64,000 bases of DNA, from assembly GCF_000025225.2 (NCBI RefSeq), contig NC_013895.2, positions 1,364,001 through 1,428,000 of the forward strand, read 5' to 3'. The DNA is from Mageeibacillus indolicus UPII9-5. GTDB taxonomy: Bacteria; Bacillota; Clostridia; Saccharofermentanales; Fastidiosipilaceae. This document shows, piece after piece, positions 24,289 to 32,450 of this stretch. The notes under the pieces are model-generated. The model worked only from the letters and a program-made list of their open reading frames with translations, was not told the DNA's origin and searched no databases. Each line of letters opens with the position of its first letter. Positions within the stretch are counted from its first letter, which is position 1. A program made the position numbers and the translations under genes.

Positions 24289-26532
24289 ATGTATTTTAAA
24301 AATTATGTTAACCTATTTTCCGCAACCCCCGGCTTTAAACTGGCAAATCCGGTTTATAACGCTCGCACTTTGATTGATTTAATGCGCTATGCCTATGACA
24401 CGGGGGCTGAAATTCTAGTCACACCGGAACTCGGCTTGACCGGAGTAACCTGCGGCGACTTGCTGACCCAAGATCGTTTGTTGTCCGGTTCAGCCGCGGC
24501 TCTGCAAGAAATCGCCCAAGCTTCGGTTGACTATCCGCAGCTGGTGACCTTAGTCGGAGCTCCGTTCTTGTTTAATGATGTTGTGTACAGCACTGCCTTC
24601 GTTATAAGTCGCGGGCAGATCTTAGGAGCTGTGCCTCAACTCAAAAACCCGTCCGCCGTTACCTCATTGGAGCCGGCAAGCTTGAACGGATATCATTTTC
24701 CCTTCGGCCAACAGCTCTTCCGTTTTTACACAAGTCACGGTGAGCCTTATCGTCTAGGCGTGATTGTCGGCCGGCAACCCTTGCTTACCGACAGTTTGGC
24801 TACACGACTGGCAGCTGAGGGGGCAACCGTTTTGGCCAATCTTTTGGCCATACCTGTATCTTCCGATCAAAGAAGCATCTCCGAGTTGATCTCCGCTCAA
24901 AGTGTGGCAACTTCGGCGATTTGTCTAGCTGCCAATGCCGGAAGCTATGAGTCGACAGCGGATAATCTCTTTATCGCTGAAACTTGCATCGCCTGTAACG
25001 GCGAAGTGATAAAGTCCTGTCGCCAAGCCGGAGTGCGTGGTTGGCCAAACCGCAGCGGATCTCAGGCCGATGTCGCCCTTGGTGAGTTTTATCATCTGGC
25101 TAAATCTTCGGCCTTGGTCAATCTTAAAGAACCGCTTTATTTGCGCTATGCCGCGGCAAAATCAACATTTTCACCGACGGCCGTTTCTTCGACAGCCACA
25201 CCGCGATCTGCCTCACTGTTTGTCAATGATACAACTGAGTTTTGGGATGATGAAAATGAGGGTTCCGGGAAAACAGACACAACCGGCCGTACCTCTACCA
25301 TGCAGCACCCTACTCACCGCCATGATCTAAGTAAAAATTATCCTGACCCCCGGCCATTCGTCCAAAGCAAGGAACTTTACGGCGGTGACGCCTTGCAGGC
25401 CGTAGAAAACCAGGCCGTGGCTTTGGCTGAACGGCTGCGCCGCCTGAAAGCGACCTCCGCCGTCCTCGGCATCTCAGGGGGTCTCGACTCCACCCTGTCC
25501 CTTTTGATCACAGCTCGTGCCTTTGACATGTTAGGTCTGCCTCGCCGACAAATAATTTGCCTGACTTTGCCCGGTTTCGGAACAAGCAATCAGACATATA
25601 AAAACGCTTGTGAATTAATCGAAACAGTCGGCGCAAGCTTTAAAGAAATCAACATTCAGGCAGCGGTAAAACAACATTTTGCTGATATCGACCTGCCGGA
25701 AGGTGATCGCGGTGTTACCTACGAAAATGCGCAGGCACGCGAACGCACCCAAATCTTGATGGATATTGCCAACATGCATAACGGCCCAGTTATCGGTACC
25801 GGAGACTTGAGCGAATTGGCTTTAGGTTGGTGTACCTATAATGGCGATCACATGAGCATGTACGGGGTAAACGGCTCTTTCACCAAAACCATGATCAGAT
25901 ATTTTCTGGCTTGCATCGCAGATCAGCCCGCAACCTCCCCCAAATTGGCCGATGTCCTCAAAGCCATTTTGGCTACTCCGGTAAGCCCGGAATTGCTGCC
26001 GCCTTCGGACGATGGAGCAATTGCGCAGCACACCGAAAAGCTGGCCGGCCCTTATGACTTGCACGACTATTTCTTGTATCACACCTTGAAGTACGGCACC
26101 GAACCGCAAGAACTTTATAACTTGGCCTGCGGCAGCTTCAGCGCCACTACGTTACAGGAACGCGGTTACCTTAAGCGAGCGAAAACTGCTGCCAATGCCC
26201 CTTGCCCCGTCACGCCAGAAACAGCAGATTTAGCCAGCTCCGCCGCCGATTCAGCTAACTCGAAGGATTCAGCGAATTCGGCAGTTTCAGCGGTTGAACA
26301 GTTCGTTCATAATGTCCAGCCTTACACACCTGAAGAAATTTTACACTGGTTAAATACATTTTATCGCCGCTTTTTGACCCAACAGTTTAAACGCAATTGC
26401 ATGCCCGACGGAGCAAAAACTGGCAACCTCTCGCTGTCGCCACGCGGGTCTTTCGCGATGCCGAGTGACCTCGATCCCGAAATATGGCAGCAAGATCTAG
26501 CCGAACTTAATGCCAGATGCGCAGCAAAATAA
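24289..26532 (+). CDS. nadE: NAD+ synthase with degenerate glutaminase domain
   Basis: Makes NAD+ from nicotinate adenine dinucleotide. The 747-residue protein has an N-terminal nitrilase-like domain (1-290) and a C-terminal synthetase domain. The latter is intact: the ATP loop GISGGLDSTLS (396-401 core), GTGDLSELALGW and NGSFTKTMIRYFL. In the nitrilase domain the family triad is Glu-Lys-Cys; only E47 (TPELGLTG) remains. The lysine of VPKTY reads VPQ (Q117), and the cysteine of GVEICED reads GVIVGRQ (G161). Use of glutamine is therefore doubtful, and free ammonia is likelier. Two low-complexity Ala/Ser-rich inserts (about 292-345 and 640-680) explain the extra length over the usual 640. Confidence 0.88.
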   Translation: MYFKNYVNLFSATPGFKLANPVYNARTLIDLMRYAYDTGAEILVTPELGLTGVTCGDLLTQDRLLSGSAAALQEIAQASVDYPQLVTLVGAPFLFNDVVYSTAFVISRGQILGAVPQLKNPSAVTSLEPASLNGYHFPFGQQLFRFYTSHGEPYRLGVIVGRQPLLTDSLATRLAAEGATVLANLLAIPVSSDQRSISELISAQSVATSAICLAANAGSYESTADNLFIAETCIACNGEVIKSCRQAGVRGWPNRSGSQADVALGEFYHLAKSSALVNLKEPLYLRYAAAKSTFSPTAVSSTATPRSASLFVNDTTEFWDDENEGSGKTDTTGRTSTMQHPTHRHDLSKNYPDPRPFVQSKELYGGDALQAVENQAVALAERLRRLKATSAVLGISGGLDSTLSLLITARAFDMLGLPRRQIICLTLPGFGTSNQTYKNACELIETVGASFKEINIQAAVKQHFADIDLPEGDRGVTYENAQARERTQILMDIANMHNGPVIGTGDLSELALGWCTYNGDHMSMYGVNGSFTKTMIRYFLACIADQPATSPKLADVLKAILATPVSPELLPPSDDGAIAQHTEKLAGPYDLHDYFLYHTLKYGTEPQELYNLACGSFSATTLQERGYLKRAKTAANAPCPVTPETADLASSAADSANSKDSANSAVSAVEQFVHNVQPYTPEEILHWLNTFYRRFLTQQFKRNCMPDGAKTGNLSLSPRGSFAMPSDLDPEIWQQDLAELNARCAAK

Positions 26533-26617
26533 AAAAACAGGCATGACCGAAGGAGTGTTCAGAAAGGGATTAAAAAAGAAAACCTACTGAAAGCCTTTAA
26601 GCGTGAACATAAGAAAT

Positions 26618-26657
26618 AACGACCATACAAGAGTAGAAATGCTCCTATGTGGTCGTT
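26618..26657. terminator. hairpin between nadE and the AT-rich island
   Basis: Arms AACGACCATA and TATGTGGTCGTT pair with a 2-nt bulge and are followed on the plus strand by TCCTTT. On the minus strand the hairpin overlaps the stop of the GNAT remnant. The 85 nt before it (26535-26620) contain an in-frame tail ending KENLLKAFKREHKK-stop, possibly a remnant of an unrecognised gene. Confidence 0.45.
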
Positions 26658-26975
26658 TCCTTTATGCATTTGAAATTAAAGTTTTTTACTAAATTAAGAG
26701 CCTTATAATTTTCATTATTTATATCTGCTTTAATTGAGGTAACATTCAATGAATTTTTAGCTAATTCAATTAAATCTTCAAGTATAAGCGTTCCCAAACC
26801 TTTGTTTCTATACTCAGGATTTAGAACTATACCCAACGAACAAACATTTTGTTCTAAGTTCGCATCATAAATCATACCCACTCCTATATTTACACCATAT
26901 ATAATCTAAACAGAAATTTAGCATGCATTTTTTCGCTTCATCATAGGTAATTTTTAATTTATTATTTCTCAACAT
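26645..26975 (-). pseudogene. frameshifted GNAT acetyltransferase remnant
   Basis: The C-terminal part is a clear GNAT fold: SLGIVLNPEYRNKGLGTLIL, the acetyl-CoA loop, then YKALNLVKNFNFKCI. The upstream piece, MLRNNKLKITYDEAKKCM to NFCLD, begins at ATG 26975 inside the MFS stop region with GAGGTG ahead of it, but it is in another frame. An indel in the TATATA run near 26910-26920 would join them. The total, about 105 residues, also lacks the normal first third of a GNAT. A short C-terminal piece could still be translated from ATG 26875, which has AGGAG 5 nt upstream. Confidence 0.7.
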
Positions 26976-28197
26976 CAAACACCTCGTGAAAATTACTTAC
27001 AGCAGGAAGTTTTCTGATATTTTTATTTAAAGCCCAGTAAATCGAAACTAAAAGGATAATTAAACTTGCTATTAGTATTGCCCTTGGACTTGATAAATAT
27101 TCTCCCAAGTATCCACCGAGTAAGGCTCCAAGTGGTGCCATAAAGGTCGAAATACCAACCATAGCACCCATGGCAGAACCGATTTTTTCACTTGGGACAA
27201 TCATCTGAACCATAGTTTGGGCATAAACATTAACTATGCCAACTACAAACCAACCAAGAGCATACAATGCGGCCGCAACTTTAATATTTGTAGCAAAGTA
27301 GGAAACGGATATCCAAGCTAAGGATACTAAAATCATTCCACAAACATAAAGTTTACCTAATGATACTTCCTTTAGTTTTGGAAGACCTGCAAACAAAGAT
27401 CCTAAAAGGACTCCTGCACCCATGCCTGCTAGCATAAGACTATAAAAAATCTCATCTTTTGCAAAAGCTGGCAAGACTGCACTTATAGATGTGGCAGAAA
27501 AATTTATAAAATCTACTCCAAGGACAAGGGCAAAAATCCTAGAATCCTTAAATAGGTCCAGACCTTCTTTAAGTCCTTTGAAGTGATTTTTAATTATAGA
27601 CCCTTCTTTTTTATTTTCTCTTTCATTATAATGACTAAGCTTTATTGATAAGAGACAAAACAAAAGACCAGTCAAGATAAAACTTGCGCTATCAGCATAA
27701 AAAGCTGTCATAAAGCCAAATATAGATATGATAAAACCTGCCAAGGTGTCAAATATTGCATTAGATCCTTGATAAGCCATCGTCATAAAAGAATTTCCTG
27801 TGACAAGTTCTTCTTCTGAAAGAATCTTAGGCAGTAGAGATATCTGTCCAGGATAAACCAGCTGGTTAACCAAGGAAATTATTGGCATTAGAACCATAAT
27901 GTGGTAGACATTTAGTTTTTCAAAATAATACAAGGCTGGAATAATCAATATTAAGATAGCTTGTATAAGTTGGGAAAGAATCAAAAACTTCCTCATATTA
28001 ATCTTATCCAAGATTGGACTTAGAAGTAATTGAACAACGGCTGTTGATGAGGTTAGAAATAGGGTTATACCTGAATATACAGTAGACCCACTCATCTGGT
28101 AAACCAAGAGAGTAGAGGCAATAGCATAAAGGCTATCGCCAAAATTTGTAATAAGTCGTCCTAAAAGCAGAACATAAAAATCTTTACTTTTAATCAT
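26962..28197 (-). CDS. MFS exporter (macrolide-efflux-like, DHA3 group)
   Basis: About 411 residues and 12 helices. Seen: FYVLLLGRLITNFGDSLYAI at helix 1, the loop DKINMRKFLILSQ after helix 2, and helix pairs typical of MefA-like proton antiporters. I place the start at ATG 28197, 10 nt after AAGGAG; the earlier ATG at 28206 is only 1 nt from that site. The gene follows an ArsR-type regulator by about 84 nt and precedes a GNAT remnant with overlap, so they were one operon. It is clearly more AT-rich than genes outside 26.6-30.2 kb, pointing to transfer. Confidence 0.85.
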   Translation of the reverse strand: MIKSKDFYVLLLGRLITNFGDSLYAIASTLLVYQMSGSTVYSGITLFLTSSTAVVQLLLSPILDKINMRKFLILSQLIQAILILIIPALYYFEKLNVYHIMVLMPIISLVNQLVYPGQISLLPKILSEEELVTGNSFMTMAYQGSNAIFDTLAGFIISIFGFMTAFYADSASFILTGLLFCLLSIKLSHYNERENKKEGSIIKNHFKGLKEGLDLFKDSRIFALVLGVDFINFSATSISAVLPAFAKDEIFYSLMLAGMGAGVLLGSLFAGLPKLKEVSLGKLYVCGMILVSLAWISVSYFATNIKVAAALYALGWFVVGIVNVYAQTMVQMIVPSEKIGSAMGAMVGISTFMAPLGALLGGYLGEYLSSPRAILIASLIILLVSIYWALNKNIRKLPAVSNFHEVFDVEK

Positions 28198-28254
28198 TTT
28201 TAACATACTCCTTATATTTAACGTTTAGTTTTTATTGACAGTTGTTTATTTTTT

Positions 28255-28280
28255 AACCAGCAAGCTTCTGCTTACTGGTT
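28255..28280 (-). other. hairpin between the ArsR-type gene and MFS gene
   Basis: AACCAGTAAGC / GCTTGCTGGTT pair around AGAA immediately after the regulator stop codon. It is followed by A residues, not U, on the transcribed strand, so it is more likely an mRNA-processing or stability element than a terminator. Confidence 0.5.
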
Positions 28281-28709
28281 TTACGATAATTTATATATTT
28301 GTACTTGAAAGTTTTCGGAATTACCGTCATCCTTCTCATATTTTTTTATAAGTTCATTTAATTCTTCTTCAAAAGACTCGTAGTCTTTTCTCGGTATTTT
28401 GAAAGTGAATTGTTTTTCTTCCAAATTTTTATTAAATATTTCGCTATTTGGTATAAAAGCCTTGGCTACTGGTAGGAAATATTTTTGGGTAATTCCATTT
28501 ATTAGTTCTGTGTCTACAACCTCTATAATTCCATTTTGTTCCAATATTTTTAGGTGGTAGTGGATTTTTGATCTACTAACTCCTAAAGCATCTGACAAAT
28601 CCTGGGCTGTTTTAGGTGTAGCTCCTAATGTCATAATTATTTTAAGCCTTATGGGATCACTTACTATATTTATTTCTTCTAATGTATTTAAAATGTGAAC
28701 TTCCTTCAA
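28281..28709 (-). CDS. ArsR-type winged-helix regulator
   Basis: A winged-helix repressor of about 142 residues. Seen: ISDPIRLKIIMTLGA-like helix (VSDPIRLKIIMTLGATPKT), the recognition helix GVSRSKIHYHLKILEQNGII and a wing ending in QKYFLP. No cysteine metal motif is seen, so it senses something else, probably the MFS substrate. The longer open frame starts on the TTG of the promoter -35 itself. The real start is taken as TTG 28709, with AAAGGTG about 8 nt upstream; GTG 28718 is an alternative. It lies directly upstream of the exporter gene. Confidence 0.75.
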   Translation of the reverse strand: MKEVHILNTLEEINIVSDPIRLKIIMTLGATPKTAQDLSDALGVSRSKIHYHLKILEQNGIIEVVDTELINGITQKYFLPVAKAFIPNSEIFNKNLEEKQFTFKIPRKDYESFEEELNELIKKYEKDDGNSENFQVQIYKLS

Positions 28710-28740
28710 AGCTATCACACCTTTCTCTGTTTTGTTATTT

Positions 28741-28786
28741 ATACTAACACCATTTTTATATATTGTCAATTTTTTCTTAACGTTAA
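28741..28786 (-). promoter_or_regulatory. promoter and candidate operator of the ArsR-MFS operon
   Basis: On the minus strand TTGACA (28764-28769) and TAGTAT (28741-28746) are 17 nt apart. Just upstream lies the palindrome TTAACGTTAA (28777-28786); a related TTTAACGTTTA occurs at 28217-28227 ahead of the MFS gene. The shared motif is a good candidate binding site for the regulator. Confidence 0.65.
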
Positions 28787-28788
28787 AT

Positions 28789-28944
28789 TTATTGTTTGAC
28801 TGTTCTGCCTACTAGATCTTTTAGTGCCTCTTGAATTTCTTTTGCCGTTTGAATTTCGTATTCTTGGAGAAGTCCTTGGATGATTTTCCGCTTCCCTTCA
28901 GCCATTTTCACTTTGTGGATGTTTTCTTTTTTGCTTCTTGCCAT
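28789..28944 (-). pseudogene. N-terminal fragment of an IS256-family transposase
   Basis: Fifty-one codons (MARSKKENIHKVKMAEGKRK ... IQEALKDLVGRTVKQ-stop) match the start of Mutator/IS256-type transposases, with GGAGG in front of the ATG. The remaining 350 or so residues, including the DDE domain, are gone. The truncation point lies about 20 nt from the ArsR-type promoter, so the IS was probably cut when the resistance unit joined. Confidence 0.7.
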
Positions 28945-29050
28945 TTTTTCGGCCTCCTTTAATTAGTTTATATCGCAGGAGTACCTATTGGAATCTTTCA
29001 TCTGCTTTTTACAGAAATTATTTAATACTCTCAAGTTTTCTGGGTACATA

Positions 29051-29191
29051 TCATAATACTTGATGTATTCTTTTAAAAGCTGTTTTTTCTGTCCAACAGG
29101 ACTTTTCAATTTTATTATAATATTTAATGTACAGGTCAATAACTTTATTAATATCATTAATATCATTAATATTAATTTCTTTAATATTCAT
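29051..29191 (-). pseudogene. N-terminal fragment of a GNAT-like protein
   Basis: ATG 29191 follows GGAGAAAG and opens 46 codons: MNIKEININDINDINKVIDL, then YIKYYNKIEKSCWTEKTAFK, RIHQVL, stop. This pattern (xxINDxxxVxxLYxxxxN...WTxETAxKR) is the usual beginning of GNAT acetyltransferases. The frame is then broken by TGA; the following 29 codons (YDMYPENLRVL..., to 28963) are in a different frame. Identification is tentative. Confidence 0.4.
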
Positions 29192-29250
29192 TACTTTCTC
29201 CAGAAATATATATTTATTTGTTAACTGATGTGCTTTTTATTTGAAAATTA

Positions 29251-29814
29251 TTATTTCTTTCCTTCTGATTTTTTAATACTACTATCACCAAGTTTTTCAA
29301 GTGACATCAACTGTGTTCTAGCAAGTTTTCTAAGTTCTGTCATTCTTTCTTTTTGATCCATACCTTTACCGATAGGAACAGCATTATAGCTTTCCATATT
29401 TGCAAGCACTAATAACTCATTTATACTTGCATAGTCTCTCATATTCCCCTTCAAGTCTGGATTTTCTACACGCCACTCTTTAGCCTTTTGGTTAAATAAA
29501 GTAACATTTAGCATATCTGCTTCATTTGCGTATTTATTTGCTTGGTGTCATCGTAAATCTTTTATACCTGCTTCATTTCTAAATGTGTCGAATTGCACAC
29601 GGTTAAAATTTGGATTATTAAGTGCTTCCCATAATCCTATAAATTCAAGAGTGTTCCTATTTCTCATCCAGTTTTGAATAACGAATCTTGGATCATCTGT
29701 ATTTTTATATTTTGCTATATCAGTTAAACTTATATAATCATTTTTAAAATCTTCAGTATAAACTTGAATTGAAAATCCCTTAGCAGAAATTTGCTCTTTA
29801 TTGATTTTTGACAT
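29251..29814 (-). pseudogene. KilA-N domain protein with internal deletion and in-frame TGA
   Basis: The first 88 codons (MSKINKEQISAKGFSIQVYT, DYISLTDIAKYKNTDDPRFV, IQNWMRNRNTLEFIGLWEAL, FRNEAGIKDLR) are a KilA-N DNA-binding domain start. After a TGA at 29548, the same frame goes on as HQANKYANEADMLNVTLFNQ and then KGNMRDYASINELLVLANM, the well-conserved end of the same family. About 100 central residues are missing. KilA-N proteins are phage or mobile-element DNA-binding proteins, often beside restriction systems, which fits the HsdM piece next door. A downstream fragment could in theory be translated from ATG 29514. Confidence 0.75.
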
Positions 29815-29883
29815 TTTACTCCCTCATTATACTGGTCTACTCTTTACAATAATTATAATGTAATCATCACTCTAAGCAGCACA

Positions 29884-30240
29884 TCAACTATTTATTTTTT
29901 GAGTTTTAAACTTTGGTAGAAATCTTGAACTCCTTGTATTTACATAACTATTTGCCTCTATCACTATTATGACACGAAACCAACAGGCAGGATCATAAAC
30001 CTTATTAATTTCAGTTTTACCAACTGTACCAATTCTTGTAAGAAGTTCTGATACATCAGCAGGAGTAAAGAACTCACCACCTGATTTACCTGCATTTGAT
30101 GCATACATTGTCATGAGGTATTCATAAGCATCACCGAATGCATCAATATCATGGTTCTTAACGTCACCAAGATTCATATCAGCCACACCACGAAGTTCAT
30201 GTTTTTTATCTCCTGCAGCTATTTTATATAGTCGCCGGAG
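29884..30240 (-). pseudogene. hsdM: fragment of a type I restriction-modification methylase (HsdM)
   Basis: An open stretch from about 30240 reads LYKIAAGDKKHELRGVADMN, then DAFGDAYEYLMTMYASNAGK, SGGEFFTPADVSELLTRI, VYDPAC. This is the SAM-binding region of HsdM up to the first half of the DPACGSG motif. The sequence then switches to unrelated residues (WFRVIIVIEANSYVNTRSSR ... KINS-stop), so the gene is cut at both ends. No HsdS or HsdR is present in the window. Confidence 0.8.
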
Positions 30241-30380
30241 ATTTTTTCTAAAAGCGTCAGATTACAACCTCCGCCATGGCTAACAATCTGAAAAGGTATC
30301 AGGTACAAGAACAAAAAAACAAACCATATGTATACAGTGGAATTACATGGGTGCAGTTGATATTCACCCCCATAAGTAAA

Positions 30381-30425
30381 ATCAGCGTAATCGGTATTAC
30401 TACCCGACTACGCCGATAATTTTTT
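30381..30425. terminator. bidirectional-looking terminator at the right edge of the island
   Basis: ATCAGCGTA/TACGCCGAT with inner TCGG/CCGA forms a hairpin. It is followed on the plus strand by AATTTTTT and on the minus strand by TTTTACTT. It lies 63 nt past the stop of the 30488 gene, which it would terminate. The stretch 30241-30380 holds no gene I can support. Confidence 0.7.
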
Positions 30426-30487
30426 AGGAACTAAATCCCTAAGTGAATGCCCCTAAAGTCATACCTGTTTTATTTTTAACGAACTTT

Positions 30488-31189
30488 TTAACGAACTTCT
30501 TTAACTACCGTGGTGCCGTCCTGCTTACAAATTGAACCAGGTGCCACTACTTTGCGCACTGAGGTCAGAGGGTATACCGTGCTACCGGCACAAATAATTG
30601 AACCCGGATTAAGAACTGCGTTACAGCCTACTTCCACGCCATTACCCAACATTGCCCCGAATTTTTTACAGCCAGTGGGTATCTTTTCCCCAGAAGGCAA
30701 ATTTACCGTCACTAAGCTACGATCGGCCTTGACGTTGGAGGTTATGCTACCGGCCCCCATGTGAGATTTGTAGCCCAAAATCGAATCACCGACATAGTTG
30801 TAATGCGGGACTTGAACATTATTACTGATAATCACATTTTTCAGTTCAGTAGAGTTTCCTATAACACAATTTTCTCCGATCAACGCTTTGCCGCGAATAA
30901 ATGCGCCAGGGCGAACTTCGGTCGCCGCGCCGATGATGCAAGGAGCGGTTATATCGGCTGTGGGGGCGATTTTGCAAGTTTTATGCACCCATACTTCCGG
31001 TTTGATTTCTTGGTAATCATCGCCGAGCCCTCGGCCTGTTTCTCGAATAAAATCGCCAATTTCTGCTAATGCTGTCCAAGGGTATTCATGACGAGCCAAC
31101 AGGGAAGCTGCCAAAGTTTGAGAAAAGTCGAACAGCGAGGCTGTTTTTATTTCCGTATATTCTTTGCTCAATGTTTTATTTTCGCTCAT
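30488..31189 (-). CDS. left-handed beta-helix acyltransferase (GlmU C-terminal-like)
   Basis: A 233-residue protein built mainly of hexapeptide repeats: IAPTADITAPCIIGAATEVR, GKALIGENCVIGNSTELKNV, VGDSILGYKSHMGAGSITSN. This is the acetyltransferase half of the GlmU family without the uridylyltransferase half. The N-terminal 60 residues are helical (SLFDFSQTLAASLLARHEYP), as in a clostridial group often annotated as UDP-N-acetylglucosamine pyrophosphorylase. It probably acetylates or otherwise acylates a sugar or sugar nucleotide; the substrate cannot be told. AGGAAC lies 7 nt before ATG. Confidence 0.75.
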   Translation of the reverse strand: MSENKTLSKEYTEIKTASLFDFSQTLAASLLARHEYPWTALAEIGDFIRETGRGLGDDYQEIKPEVWVHKTCKIAPTADITAPCIIGAATEVRPGAFIRGKALIGENCVIGNSTELKNVIISNNVQVPHYNYVGDSILGYKSHMGAGSITSNVKADRSLVTVNLPSGEKIPTGCKKFGAMLGNGVEVGCNAVLNPGSIICAGSTVYPLTSVRKVVAPGSICKQDGTTVVKEVR

Positions 31190-31276
31190 AATATGTTCCT
31201 TTCACTTAAGCAAAATTACCGATATTGAAAAAGCTTGTTAATATTGCTATTTTATCACAATCAACGACATTCTTCA

Positions 31277-31285
31277 TGTTATAAT
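31277..31285 (+). promoter_or_regulatory. extended -10 promoter that decides the GT2 start
   Basis: TGTTATAAT would start transcription near 31292. This excludes the upstream TTG at 31235 as the start of the glycosyltransferase and supports GTG 31307. Confidence 0.6.
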
Positions 31286-31306
31286 TATGGCGAAAGGCGG
31301 TGTGCT

Positions 31307-32443
31307 GTGACAACTGAAATGTTTAATTCTTTCTCTTCCGATTCATTTTCCTCCGGCTCCGACTCCGGCTCCACCTCTTCCGATTCTTTACCAACCGAGA
31401 TTCAAGCCGCAATTAAACGGCCGGAGTTATCCTTGGTTATTCCAATTTATAACGAAAGTGAACAGTTATCAGCCACTTTGGCGGCATTGCAGCCCGTTTT
31501 GGCAAACGCAGTAGAAAGCTACGAGCTTATTTTGGTCGATGATGGTTCACAGGACGATACTTGGGCACGGGTCAAAGCGGCAGCGGCCAGTGACGCACGG
31601 ATCAAGGGCTTACGGTTTTCACGTAACTTCGGCAAAGAGGCTGCTTTGTGCGCCGGCTTGGACAAGGCCGAAGGAGAAGCAGTCTTGATCATGGATGCCG
31701 ATTTACAGCATCCGCCGCGCTATATTCCAGAATTTATCACTGCTTGGCGCAACGGGTTCGATGTTGTCGAAGGTGTCAAGTCTTCCCGGGGAAGCGAGTC
31801 GCTGCTCCATAAGCTCTCAGTCAAAACTTTTTATCGACTGTTCTCAAAATTGGCCAAAGTGGATCTAGCCGACGCTTCCGATTACAAGTTATTGGATCGA
31901 AAGGTACTTCTGGCGTGGCGTGAGCTAAATGAACGAACTACATTTTTTCGTGGGTTGGTTGAATGGCTCGGATTCAGTCGAGCGTTCGTCTACTTTCAGG
32001 TCGATCCGCGCAGCCACGGGCATAGTAAATGGACACCGGGCAGCTTAATAAAGCTGGCCATAACCGCCATCACTTCTTTTTCCACTAAACCTCTGCATCT
32101 GGTAACTTCTTTAGGGCTGATCTTTTTGATCGCCGCCGTTGTTATGGCGGTGGAAACCTTGGTGAATTTTTTGACTGGACGAGCTTTAGAAGGCTTTACA
32201 ACCGTAATTTTGTTGCAACTGATTATCGGCGGTATCATTACGACATCGCTGGGAATTATCGGTATATATATTGGCAAAATTTATGAAGAAATAAAAGGCC
32301 GGCCGCGCTACATTTTAGCGGCAAGCACTGCCTTTTCTCCAGAAAATACAGCGGAAAGTCCAGCTAAAAGCCCAACGAACCAGCCAAAAAGCGGAGCCGA
32401 AACCGAAAAATGTTCAGAAAAATATTCAGATGAGCGCAAATAG
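31307..32443 (+). CDS. membrane-bound GT2 glycosyltransferase (DPM1/GtrB type)
   Basis: About 378 residues from GTG 31307, with AAAGGCGG upstream. After a serine-rich N-terminus (30 residues), a GT-A domain starts at LSLVIPIYNESEQL and has DDGSQDDTW, FSRNFGKEAALCAGL and MDADLQHPP (the metal-binding DAD). Two C-terminal membrane helices (LHLVTSLGLIFLIAAVVMAV and TVILLQLIIGGIITTSLGII) and the GKIYEEIKGRPRY tail are typical of polyprenyl-phosphate sugar transferases, which load undecaprenyl phosphate with a single sugar for later transfer outside. The last 35 residues are low-complexity and polar. Confidence 0.87.
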   Translation: MTTEMFNSFSSDSFSSGSDSGSTSSDSLPTEIQAAIKRPELSLVIPIYNESEQLSATLAALQPVLANAVESYELILVDDGSQDDTWARVKAAAASDARIKGLRFSRNFGKEAALCAGLDKAEGEAVLIMDADLQHPPRYIPEFITAWRNGFDVVEGVKSSRGSESLLHKLSVKTFYRLFSKLAKVDLADASDYKLLDRKVLLAWRELNERTTFFRGLVEWLGFSRAFVYFQVDPRSHGHSKWTPGSLIKLAITAITSFSTKPLHLVTSLGLIFLIAAVVMAVETLVNFLTGRALEGFTTVILLQLIIGGIITTSLGIIGIYIGKIYEEIKGRPRYILAASTAFSPENTAESPAKSPTNQPKSGAETEKCSEKYSDERK

Positions 32444-32450
32444 CCAAAAC

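Noticed and set aside
20618-30451. Shared 13-mer AAGTGAATGCCCC at the end of the minisatellite and near 30439 as IS ends
   Set aside because: A 13-mer match is expected by chance many times in 64 kb, and no inverted partner is present.
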